A stretch of 64,000 nt of DNA from JBDHBD01 sp039586095 (GTDB taxonomy: Bacteria; Gemmatimonadota; Gemmatimonadetes; Palauibacterales; Palauibacteraceae): positions 1-64,000 of the forward strand of contig JBDHLB010000002.1 in the NCBI GenBank assembly GCA_039586095.1, written 5' to 3'. A model generated the notes under the pieces. The model had not been told where the DNA came from and ran no database searches. It worked only from the letters and a program-made list of their open reading frames with translations. Numbering within the stretch: position 1 is the first letter of the stretch; the number at the start of each line of letters is the position of its first letter. This document shows, one piece after another, positions 8,657-16,192 of this stretch. The position numbers and the translations under genes are program-made.

Positions 8657-9052
8657 ATGGATACCTCGGACATGCCGGACAGCAAAGACACACACGACAG
8701 CTCGGATACACCGGACAGCTCGGACGCGTCGACCAGCGCAGAGAAACAGGGCGCCACAGACCTGCCGGATCAGGTGCGCGAGGCGCTGAAGGACGTCATG
8801 GACCCCGAATTGGGGATCAACATCGTCGACCTCGGGCTCGTTTACGACGTGGCGGTTGAAGACGCGACGGCCAAGGTCACGATGACCCTCACCAGCCCCG
8901 GCTGTCCGGCGGGCGGCATGATTCTCGGCGGCGCGAAGGTTGCCGCCGAGGGGGTGGACGGCGTGGAGGAGGCGGAGGTGAACCTGGTCTGGAAGCCGTT
9001 CTGGACACCGGACAGAATCGACCCCGCCGTCCGCGCGATGATGGGCTTCTGA
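8657..9052 (+). CDS. DUF59 / MIP18-family metal-sulfur cluster assembly protein with acidic N-terminal tail
   Basis: Residues from about 35 to the end form a DUF59 domain of the SufT/PaaD/MIP18 family, with VMDPELGINIVDLGLVYDV and the cysteine-containing TSPGCPAGG, as in iron-sulfur cluster assembly factors. The first 30 residues are an Asp/Ser/Thr-rich low-complexity tail built on a repeated SDTPDSSD-like unit, encoded by an internally duplicated segment near 8696-8728. The tail could be removed by choosing a later start, but no good internal start and ribosome site is seen. It is 58 nt after the flavoprotein gene and in the same direction. Confidence 0.83.
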   Translation: MDTSDMPDSKDTHDSSDTPDSSDASTSAEKQGATDLPDQVREALKDVMDPELGINIVDLGLVYDVAVEDATAKVTMTLTSPGCPAGGMILGGAKVAAEGVDGVEEAEVNLVWKPFWTPDRIDPAVRAMMGF

Positions 9053-9060
9053 GGAGACCG

Positions 9061-9489
9061 CTAGACGTCCGCTACGCCTCCAACCCCCCGCCTGTTGTCG
9101 AGCGCCGCCAGCCCCGGCCCGCCGAGGATCAGCATCAGCAGGCTCACCACCAGAATCAGGTTGAACTCCACCCCACCCTGGCCGTGCCCGATCACGTAGA
9201 AGCCGTTCCGGGCGTGTACGACGATGATCCCCGCGACCATGTGAACGGCCAGCAGCGCCGCGATCGGCGCCACAAGAAAGCCGACGATCAGCATCAGGCC
9301 GCCGAAGACCTCCAGCAGAACGATCAACCAGGCGGTCACCGCAGGCAGCGGTATTCCGAGCTGCGCGAAGAAGCCCTGTAGAGCCTCCATGCCGCCAAAC
9401 ATGTTCGGTGCCCCGTGAGCGATGAAGATCACTCCAAGCACCACGCGCAGGATCGCCAGACCGAGCTCCGGGTTCAGTCCCCTATTCAT
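9061..9489 (-). CDS. DoxX family membrane protein
   Basis: This is a small integral membrane protein of 142 aa with four predicted hydrophobic helices. The first is LAILRVVLGVIFIAHGAPNMFGG, with the invariant R...G..F..HG pattern of DoxX proteins. DoxX homologues have been linked to thiosulfate:quinone oxidoreductase and oxidative-stress complexes, but the role of single copies like this is unsettled. The start chosen is the ATG preceded by GGAGAGG; a longer in-frame start exists up to 9561 but gives a non-hydrophobic extension. It converges on the DUF59 gene with an 8-nt gap and diverges from the permease gene. Confidence 0.85.
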   Translation of the reverse strand: MNRGLNPELGLAILRVVLGVIFIAHGAPNMFGGMEALQGFFAQLGIPLPAVTAWLIVLLEVFGGLMLIVGFLVAPIAALLAVHMVAGIIVVHARNGFYVIGHGQGGVEFNLILVVSLLMLILGGPGLAALDNRRGVGGVADV

Positions 9490-9627
9490 TGTCAGTCCTC
9501 TCCAAACAGCGATAAGGCATTTCTCTGCTTCGAAAACTCGCGTCGAGTCCTGACAACGCAAGGTCGAGCTTCGAAGTTCCCGGACTGACCCTCGCCGGGT
9601 CGCGGTCGTTTCATTATCTCATCGTTC

Positions 9628-11991
9628 ATGACCATACCGATTCTGATCGTTCTGGTGGTCGTCGCGCTGGCCATCCTCTTCTTCATCACGGAGTGGGTGC
9701 GGTACGACGTGGTCGGGCTCCTCGTGCTCCTGACCCTGGCAATCACGGGCCTGATCACCGACGAGCAGGCGCTGCGCGGTTTCAGCAACCCGGCCGTCAT
9801 CACGATCGGGTCGGTTCTGGTGCTCAGCGGAGGCCTCTACAAGACGGGCGTTGCCAACCTCGTGGGACGCCACGTGCTCGGACTGGCCGGAGACAGCCAA
9901 CTGCGGCTGATCTTTCTGATGATGGCTTCTGCAGGCGCTCTCTCGGGCATCATGAACAACATCGCGGTCGGGGCGCTCTTTCTGCCGGTCGTGCTCGACA
10001 TCGCGCGCCGCACCAACCAGGCCCCGTCCAAGTTGTTGATGCCTCTCGCGTTCGCGACCCTGCTCGGCGGCCTGCTCACCCTTATCGGAACGGCGCCCAA
10101 CATCCTCATCTCCGGATATCTGGAGCAGGCCGGTCTGCGGCCGTTCGGCATGTTCGATTTCACGCCGCTCGGCGCCCTGATTCTGCTTACCGGCACGGTG
10201 TACATGGCGTCGATCGGACGACGCCAGCTGCCGTCTCGCGAGACGGGCGTGACATCGCGCGAGCGGAGTATCGACGTTCACGCAGTCTACGATCTCAAGA
10301 GCACGCTGTTCACGGTCACGATTCCCAGGGACTCCAGGCTTGCGGGAAGCACACTCGCCGAAAGCCGACTCGGTGTGGCGCTCGGCCTCAACGTCCTGGC
10401 CATCCGTCGAAACGGACAGAAGCAGCTCTCGCCGACACCGCAGTTTCTCCTGCGCGGCGGGGACCGGCTCATCATGCAGGGACGAATCGATGCCCTGGAA
10501 TCGCTACAAAGCTGGAAGCAGCTGATCAAGGCGGACCACAGGCTCCCGATTACCGCCGATCTGGTTTCCGAATCGGTGGCACTGGCAGAGCTCACGGTGG
10601 TGCCGGGCTCCTCCGCCTGTGGCAACACCTTGGCCGACCTCGACCTTCGAACGCTGTTCGGCGTGACCGTGATCGCGATCGCGCGTGGCGACCGGCAGCG
10701 GCGCTCGCGTCTCCAGGAAGTTCCCCTGGAGGAGAACGACACGCTGCTGGTCATCGGACCGGCGGACCGAATTCAGGCGTTGAGCGAACAGGAGGACTTC
10801 GGTCCCGTTCAGACACTCCACAGCGACGACGCGAGCCGCAAATACCGGATGGATGAGCGTTTGCTGCACTTGCGCGTCCCGGAGGACTCCCCCCTGGCCG
10901 GTCAGTCGCTTGCCGACTCGCGGCTGGGCGATGCACTGGGGATCACGGTGCTCGAGGTGACGAGGGACAGCGGCAAAGTCATGCTCCCCTATTCGGACAT
11001 GGTGCTGGCGTCGGGCGACGAGCTGCTGATTGCCGGTCGGGAGGAAGAGCTCCAGTTGCTGGACTCCTTCCAGGATCTCGAGATCGAGCACGAGGGACCG
11101 GAAGTGGAAGAGCTCGAGTCGGAAGAGATCTCCTTCGCCGAGGCGACCCTGGCGCCGCGCGCGACGTTGCTCGGCCAGACCCTGCAGGAGCTGTTTTTCC
11201 GCGAGAAGTATGGGCTCACGGCGATCGCGATCTGGCGCGGCGACCGCTCGTACCATTCTAACGTTCGGGTCCGGTCGATGAAGCTCCGACTGGGTGACGC
11301 CCTTCTCCTGTACGGGCCCCGACGAAAACTCGCCATGTTGGCCCAGGACCCCTCGTTCCTCGTCCTCACGGCGGACGCGCCGGACGTATACCGCAGTGGG
11401 AGAGCCCCTCTGGCCGGTGGCGTCATGGCCGGGGTGATTCTGTCGGTCGCTTTCGGGCTGCTGCCGATCCAGATCGCGGCCCCGAGCGGGGCCGTGCTGA
11501 TGGTACTGACCGGCTGCCTGACCCCCGAAGAGGCGTACGAGTTCATCGAGTGGAAGGTGCTTATACTGATCGCGGGCATGTTGGGCCTCGGGCTGGCCAT
11601 GCAGGAGAGCGGGGTCGCGGGCATCGTGGGTGACAACGTTCTCGGCTCGCTTGCCGCCTTCGGGCCGCTGGCGGTGGTGGCCGGACTGCTGGTACTGACG
11701 GCCGGCGCGGCTCAAATCATGCCGACCGCTGCGGTGGCCGTCCTCATGTCGCCCATCGCGCTGAGCAGCGCCCTGGAGTTGGGATACTCGCCACACGCCA
11801 TGATGATGGTAATCGCCGTTGGCAGCTCCTGCGCGTTTCTGAGCCCGGTGGGCCACCCGGTGAACCTTTTGGTGATGGGTCTGGGCGGTTATCGGTTCAC
11901 CGATTACACGAAAGCGGGGCTGGGCCTGTTCGTGGCGATCCTGGCCGTCACGCTCTTGGTACTGCCGATTCTGTGGCCGATCGTCCTGTGA
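9628..11991 (+). CDS. SLC13/DASS-type permease with four tandem RCK_C (TrkA-C) domains
   Basis: This is a 787-aa inner-membrane permease. The N-terminal half of the transport domain (residues 1-195) includes the SNPAVITIGSVLVLS and IGTAPNILISGYL segments typical of SLC13/CitMHS proteins. The C-terminal half (about 595-787) includes PTAAVAVLMSPIA and SPVGHPVNLLVMG. Between them lie four repeated RCK_C-like domains at about 222-296, 316-388, 409-483 and 500-580, each with a SxLAGxTLxxxxL...GxxVLAIxR pattern and a terminal GDxLLxxG. Family members usually carry two such domains and run to about 600 aa. The substrate (sulfate, dicarboxylate or another anion) is unknown. The 3' end overlaps queG by 44 nt in a tail-to-tail arrangement. 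Confidence 0.88.
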   Translation: MTIPILIVLVVVALAILFFITEWVRYDVVGLLVLLTLAITGLITDEQALRGFSNPAVITIGSVLVLSGGLYKTGVANLVGRHVLGLAGDSQLRLIFLMMASAGALSGIMNNIAVGALFLPVVLDIARRTNQAPSKLLMPLAFATLLGGLLTLIGTAPNILISGYLEQAGLRPFGMFDFTPLGALILLTGTVYMASIGRRQLPSRETGVTSRERSIDVHAVYDLKSTLFTVTIPRDSRLAGSTLAESRLGVALGLNVLAIRRNGQKQLSPTPQFLLRGGDRLIMQGRIDALESLQSWKQLIKADHRLPITADLVSESVALAELTVVPGSSACGNTLADLDLRTLFGVTVIAIARGDRQRRSRLQEVPLEENDTLLVIGPADRIQALSEQEDFGPVQTLHSDDASRKYRMDERLLHLRVPEDSPLAGQSLADSRLGDALGITVLEVTRDSGKVMLPYSDMVLASGDELLIAGREEELQLLDSFQDLEIEHEGPEVEELESEEISFAEATLAPRATLLGQTLQELFFREKYGLTAIAIWRGDRSYHSNVRVRSMKLRLGDALLLYGPRRKLAMLAQDPSFLVLTADAPDVYRSGRAPLAGGVMAGVILSVAFGLLPIQIAAPSGAVLMVLTGCLTPEEAYEFIEWKVLILIAGMLGLGLAMQESGVAGIVGDNVLGSLAAFGPLAVVAGLLVLTAGAAQIMPTAAVAVLMSPIALSSALELGYSPHAMMMVIAVGSSCAFLSPVGHPVNLLVMGLGGYRFTDYTKAGLGLFVAILAVTLLVLPILWPIVL

Positions 11992-13096
11992 TGTGATCGA
12001 TCGCCCAGCGAGCGTGCTCGTGCACGAGCTCCGAATCGTCTTCGAGCGCGCGCCTCAGGACCGGAAGCGCCTCCGATTCACCGCTGTTTCCCAGCCCGAC
12101 GCACAGGTTCCGCAGCATTCCATCTCGTCCGGGTCGTGAGAAGGCCGTGCCCCGGTAAAGCTCACGATACGCGTCCGCACTCAGCTCCAGCACCTCGGCC
12201 GCCCACTCGAGCATCGAGCGGGTCGGCAGGGGCTCACCAGGACGGATGCCCAGCGGTGACCCTCGCATCTCGGGCACCTCACCGTTCCACGGGCACACCT
12301 CCTGGCAGATGTCGCAGCCGAACACTCGGCGTCCGAGTGCGGGCCGGAGCGGCTCGGGGATGGGTCCCTTGAGCTCGATCGTCAGGTAGGAGATGCAGCG
12401 TCTCGCGTCGAGCAGGCGCGGGCCCCGGATGGCATCGGTCGGGCAGGCTTCTATGCAGCGCGTACAGGTGCCGCAGCGATCGGCGCGGAATGGCGCGTCC
12501 GGGGGAAGGGGCAGCGTCGTCAAGAGCTCGCCGAGCAGGAGGTAGGAGCCCAGGGCGGGGTCGATCAGCATCGTGTTCTTGCCGATCCAGCCGAGACCGG
12601 CGCGCTGCGCGTGATCGCGCTCGAGCACGGGTCCATAGTCCACGTAGGGCCGGGTGCGGGCGTCCGGATCTTGCTCCTCGACGAAACGCGCGAGCTCGCT
12701 CAGCCGCTTTTCGAACACACCGTGGTAGTCGGGTCCCGCTGCGTAGCCAGCCACGATCCCGTGCAAGGGGCGCGCGGCACCGGCATCACGCGCCCCGACC
12801 GATGCCTGGGGATCCTCGTCGGGCCGTGGGCCATGACCCCCGTAGCGAAGGCTCACGACGACGATCGACCGGCACCCCGGAAGCGCCTCGGGCGGCGCAG
12901 CCCTGCGACGGACGGCGTCCGGTCTGGCCATGTAGGCCATCTCGCCGTGCCAGCCTCGCTCCAGCCACGCCCGGTACGCGTCCAGGTGAGCGGGCGGTTC
13001 GGCCGGCGCGAACCCGACCTGCTCGAAGCCCAGGTCCCCCGCGTAGGCCCGAATTCGCTCGCGGAGCGCGAGTGGCCCATACGTCGGGTCGCTCAC
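11948..13096 (-). CDS. queG: Epoxyqueuosine reductase QueG
   Basis: QueG carries out the last step of tRNA queuosine synthesis, reducing epoxyqueuosine with a cobalamin cofactor and two [4Fe-4S] clusters. The protein (382 aa) has the N-terminal FEQVGFAPAEPP and the Asp-bearing YVDYGPVLERDHAQRAGLGWIGKN split by the B12 site, then the ferredoxin motifs CGTCTRCIEACP and CDICQEVCPWN. A C-terminal HEAT-like repeat ends the protein (LRRALEDDSELVHEHARWA). The GTG start is 4 nt downstream of the nth stop, so the two are co-transcribed. Its B12 need fits with the adenosyltransferase gene in the window only in a general way. Confidence 0.92.
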   Translation of the reverse strand: MSDPTYGPLALRERIRAYAGDLGFEQVGFAPAEPPAHLDAYRAWLERGWHGEMAYMARPDAVRRRAAPPEALPGCRSIVVVSLRYGGHGPRPDEDPQASVGARDAGAARPLHGIVAGYAAGPDYHGVFEKRLSELARFVEEQDPDARTRPYVDYGPVLERDHAQRAGLGWIGKNTMLIDPALGSYLLLGELLTTLPLPPDAPFRADRCGTCTRCIEACPTDAIRGPRLLDARRCISYLTIELKGPIPEPLRPALGRRVFGCDICQEVCPWNGEVPEMRGSPLGIRPGEPLPTRSMLEWAAEVLELSADAYRELYRGTAFSRPGRDGMLRNLCVGLGNSGESEALPVLRRALEDDSELVHEHARWAIDHITGRSATESAVPRA

Positions 13097-13100
13097 GGGG

Positions 13101-13778
13101 TCAGCCGAAGCTGAAGGCGCTCGGACAGTGATCGGCGACCGGACAGTCCTGGCAGGCCGGCTTGCGGGAGGAGCAGATGCGCCGTCCGTGCAGAATCAGG
13201 CGCCACGGGAAATCTCTCCACTCTTCGGGTGGAAGAACCTCCATCAGATCGCGCTCGACCTTCACGGGATCCGTTTCGTCGGTCAGACCGAGACGGTGGG
13301 CGACGCGCTTCACGTGCGTGTCCACCACCACGCCCTCGTGCTTCCCGAACGCGTTGCTGAGCAACACGTTGGCAGTCTTTCGCGCCACACCCGGCAGGGT
13401 GATCAGCTCCTCCATCGTGTCGGGGATCTTGCCGTCGAACTTCTCGACCACGGCGGTGGCCATGCCCTGGAGGTGCTTCGTCTTGTTGCGGAAAAAGCCG
13501 GTGGGTCGGACCGCTTCTTCCAGTTCCTCGGTCGGCGCGTCGGCGTAGGCCTCGACCGTCGGGTACGCCGGAAACAGGTCTTTCGTGCCCTTGTTCACCC
13601 GCTCGTCGGTGCACTGGGCCGAGAGGATGGTCGCCACAAGTAGCTGTAGCGGGTTCTCGTAGTCGAGCGACAGCTCGAGATCGGTGTGAGTCTTCTCGAG
13701 AATCGGTGCCAACCGACGGGCCTGAGCCTGACGCTGCTTCAGGTTCCCCGGCCGCTTCGGGCTCTTTCCTCTCGCCAT
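13101..13778 (-). CDS. nth: Endonuclease III (DNA glycosylase/AP lyase)
   Basis: Endonuclease III removes oxidised pyrimidines and nicks at abasic sites. In this 225-aa protein the helix-hairpin-helix LPGVARKTANV contains the catalytic Lys134, and Asp153 lies in VVVDTHVKR. The iron-sulfur loop has Cys202, Cys209, Cys212 and Cys218 in the C-x6-C-x2-C-x5-C spacing. The full family length is present. It leads a two-gene unit with queG. Short tandem repeats lie just upstream of its start. Confidence 0.95.
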   Translation of the reverse strand: MARGKSPKRPGNLKQRQAQARRLAPILEKTHTDLELSLDYENPLQLLVATILSAQCTDERVNKGTKDLFPAYPTVEAYADAPTEELEEAVRPTGFFRNKTKHLQGMATAVVEKFDGKIPDTMEELITLPGVARKTANVLLSNAFGKHEGVVVDTHVKRVAHRLGLTDETDPVKVERDLMEVLPPEEWRDFPWRLILHGRRICSSRKPACQDCPVADHCPSAFSFG

Positions 13779-13783
13779 CTAGC

Positions 13784-13865
13784 GTCTCCGATCCGTGTAC
13801 GTCTCCGATCCATGTACGATCCGTCCGTCGACAACCCGTCCGTCGACAACCCATCCATCTACAGC
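13784..13865. repeat. Two short tandem repeats between nth and the M50 protease gene
   Basis: Two adjacent tandem arrays occupy the 80-nt gap. The first is a 17-bp unit (GTCTCCGATCCRTGTAC) twice, at 13784-13817, differing at one base. The second is a 15-bp unit (CCGTCCGTCGACAAC) twice at 13821-13850, with a degenerate third copy to 13865 that runs into the protease stop region. They look like slippage products in non-coding DNA, and no function is implied. Confidence 0.85.
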
Positions 13866-14986
13866 CCGAGATCCTCGACCCGCTTCACCCAGCTTCCGAT
13901 GTCGCTGACGCTGATCACGCCGAGCACGCGCCCGTTCTGAACGACAAGTGCATAATCGTCTTCGCGGCCGAGTCGACCGACCACGTCGTCGAGCGTCTCG
14001 CGGCCCTCCACCACGGGAACCCCTGTGGCCGGGCGCATCACGGCTCCTACGGTCGTCACGTCACGCCGTAGCGGCGGGACGGTCGCCACATCGGACACGC
14101 TGACCACGCCGAGCAGCGTCCCGTTGCTGACGACCGGATAGACGCTGGCCGCCTGGCGGATGAAAAAGCGATCGACGAGGTCACGCACCGTCCATTCGGG
14201 ACGCACTGACAGGGAGTCGGGGCCGAGCAGCCGCGCGGCCGAGATCTTCGACAGCGTCTCGCGCACGTGAAACTGGCGATAACTCGTCGACGCCGCGTTC
14301 GACAGGAACCAGCCGATGAACGCCGACCAGAGCCCGCCGAGCACGAGGCCGTAGAAGAGCTGGACCGCCCCGAAGGCCATCAGGAGATAGCCGAACAGAC
14401 GACCTCCCCACGTCGCCCAACGGGTGGCCTTTTCGAGATCTCCTGTCGTCGCCCACACGATCGAGCGGAAGATCCGACCGCCGTCGAGCGGGAACCCGGG
14501 GATCATGTTGAACACGGCCAATATGAAATTCAGCAGGGCGAGGAAGGACGCTACGGTCGTGAAAGGCGCCGGCCAGCCGAGGCTCTCGGCAAGCGCCGCC
14601 AGTCCGTAGAAACCCGCGGCGAGAGCGAGGCTGGAGAGCGGCCCGACGATCGTCAGCAGGAACTCGTCCGAGGCTCGTCGAGCCTCCATGCGTGTTTGAG
14701 CCACGCCCCCGAAGATGAACAGGGTGATGCCCTCCACCTCGATCCCGCGAGCACGCGCCACGACCGAATGCGCCAGTTCGTGCAGCAAAACGGAGACGAA
14801 GAACGCGAGCGCGCCCGTGACCCCCATCGTGTAGTAGACGGATTCGGCGTAGCCGGGTAGCTGCCTCGGGAACTCGTATACGCTGAACGTCCATACGACG
14901 AGCGCGAACACGAAGAACCACGAGACGTCTATCCTGATTTCAAAGCCGAGAAGCCGGCCGACCCGAAACCCTCCGAGCAGGGGCAT
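13859..14986 (-). CDS. Site-2-protease-like M50 metallopeptidase with CBS pair
   Basis: This polytopic membrane protease has 375 aa. The zinc site is HELAH at residues 69-73 with the third ligand in NMIPGFPLDGGR (Asp168), both inside hydrophobic segments, as in intramembrane site-2 proteases. After the membrane domain (about residue 225) come two CBS motifs (SVRPEWTVRDLVDRF...YPVVSNGTLLGVVSVSD and VGAVMRPATGVPVV...ALVVQNGRVLGVISVSD), which usually sense adenine nucleotides. It belongs to the Rv2869/SpoIVFB-like CBS subgroup. The start is 2 nt downstream of the zincin gene, giving an M50-zincin-flavin reductase transcript read from right to left. Confidence 0.9.
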   Translation of the reverse strand: MPLLGGFRVGRLLGFEIRIDVSWFFVFALVVWTFSVYEFPRQLPGYAESVYYTMGVTGALAFFVSVLLHELAHSVVARARGIEVEGITLFIFGGVAQTRMEARRASDEFLLTIVGPLSSLALAAGFYGLAALAESLGWPAPFTTVASFLALLNFILAVFNMIPGFPLDGGRIFRSIVWATTGDLEKATRWATWGGRLFGYLLMAFGAVQLFYGLVLGGLWSAFIGWFLSNAASTSYRQFHVRETLSKISAARLLGPDSLSVRPEWTVRDLVDRFFIRQAASVYPVVSNGTLLGVVSVSDVATVPPLRRDVTTVGAVMRPATGVPVVEGRETLDDVVGRLGREDDYALVVQNGRVLGVISVSDIGSWVKRVEDLGL

Positions 14987-14988
14987 GC

Positions 14989-15699
14989 TCAGCTCACCGG
15001 GCGGGGAAGCGCACGGCGGGTCACCTGTGCGAGAGGGGGCGCGCCGTTTCGGTCAGCCTGCCCGAAGAGACGTCGCCACCAGCGGCGGCGGCGCTCCACG
15101 ACCAGCCACAGCCGCCCGCCGGCCAGGTTGACTACCTCGATGAACGCCCGCGCGGCTTCTGGCACCCTCACGGAATAGGCCCCGCCGCGCCATTCGAAGA
15201 CCGCCTCGGAGGCCACGGCCGGGATGCGCACATCGAGAAAGATCTCCGAATCGAGCCGGACCGTACCGTCCTCGGCCCGGGGCACAGCCGTGTAGAACCC
15301 GGGGTCGAACGACTCGCCGGCGTGACGACGCTGGTTCTGCTCGACCGCCCAGTCGAAATCATCGAGGCCCGACTCTCCCGCCGCCGCTTCGCGGTGGTGC
15401 AACAACTCATGGAGCAACGTCTCCCACAGCTCCTCCTCCCAATCGAACCCGGGCTCGCGTCCGTCCAGTGCGGCGAACGAGCCGTGGTATAGAACGACCT
15501 CGGACCGGGTGTCGCCGGGACCGCCGTACTCGCCGGGATAGCTCTCCGTGATGCACTCACCGAGAGTATACACGCCCTCGAGCGTGTCATGCTCGACCGC
15601 GCGCGACTCTACGCTCAGGGCTTCCACACCCTGTTTGAGCGGGCTGGGGATGCGGTCCCACATCTCGCCTGCCAGCGTTTCGAACTCGGCCGGCGTCAC
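14989..15699 (-). CDS. Minimal zincin-like metallopeptidase (DUF1025/Zincin_1 type)
   Basis: This 236-aa cytosolic protein begins with MTPAEFETLAGEMWDRIP, the usual opening of Zincin_1 family proteins, and has HELLHH (about residue 119) as the HExxH zinc motif. A long C-terminal extension, with an Arg/Trp-rich patch (RRRRWWRRLFG), is unusual for the family, which is normally near 120-140 aa. The GTG start overlaps the stop of the flavin reductase gene (GTGA). Peptidase activity of this family has rarely been shown, so a zinc-binding structural role is also possible. Confidence 0.75.
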   Translation of the reverse strand: MTPAEFETLAGEMWDRIPSPLKQGVEALSVESRAVEHDTLEGVYTLGECITESYPGEYGGPGDTRSEVVLYHGSFAALDGREPGFDWEEELWETLLHELLHHREAAAGESGLDDFDWAVEQNQRRHAGESFDPGFYTAVPRAEDGTVRLDSEIFLDVRIPAVASEAVFEWRGGAYSVRVPEAARAFIEVVNLAGGRLWLVVERRRRWWRRLFGQADRNGAPPLAQVTRRALPRPVS

Positions 15700-16181
15700 A
15701 CGCCCTCCAGGTTCGCATAGGCCCCCAGATAGTACACCAGAGGTCGATCGTCATCCTCGGCAGCCGCCGCCACCTGCACGCGACCCACGAAGATCGTGTG
15801 ATCGCCCGCCGGAACGGCCTGCTCGAGAGAACAGTCGCACCAAGCAAGAGCGTCCGTGAGAATCGGGGCACCCGTCTCGGCCGTGTGGGAGCCGATGCCG
15901 ATGAACTTGTCATCACGACGCGAGGCGAAGCGCCGCGCCAGTTCCTCCTGAGATCCGCGCAAGAAATTGAGCGCGAAGAGGCCGGAGGTCTCGATCGCGG
16001 TGTGGGTGTGGCTCTGCCGATCGATACACGCCATGACGAGAGGCGGGTCAAGCGATACGGACGCGACGGCGGTCGCCGTCAGTCCGTACGGTGACCCATT
16101 CAGGCCACGGGACGTGACGACCGTGACCCCGCCGGCAAGCCGCGCCAGGGCCCGCCGGAACTCATCTGCCGCGACCGCCAT
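15696..16181 (-). CDS. Flavin reductase-like domain protein
   Basis: This 161-aa protein is of the flavin reductase/FMN-binding split-barrel type. Markers are DEFRRALARLAGGVTVVTS, GLTATAVASVSLDPPLVMACI and ALNFLRGSQEELARRFA, followed by CDCSLEQAVPAGDHTIFVGRV. Such proteins reduce FMN with NAD(P)H for two-component monooxygenases. No monooxygenase component is adjacent. The ATG at 16181 has GGGAG about 9 nt upstream and starts 11 nt after the LVIVD gene. Longer upstream frame is open but runs through that neighbour. Confidence 0.87.
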   Translation of the reverse strand: MAVAADEFRRALARLAGGVTVVTSRGLNGSPYGLTATAVASVSLDPPLVMACIDRQSHTHTAIETSGLFALNFLRGSQEELARRFASRRDDKFIGIGSHTAETGAPILTDALAWCDCSLEQAVPAGDHTIFVGRVQVAAAAEDDDRPLVYYLGAYANLEGV

Positions 16182-16192
16182 TGGCTGCTCCC

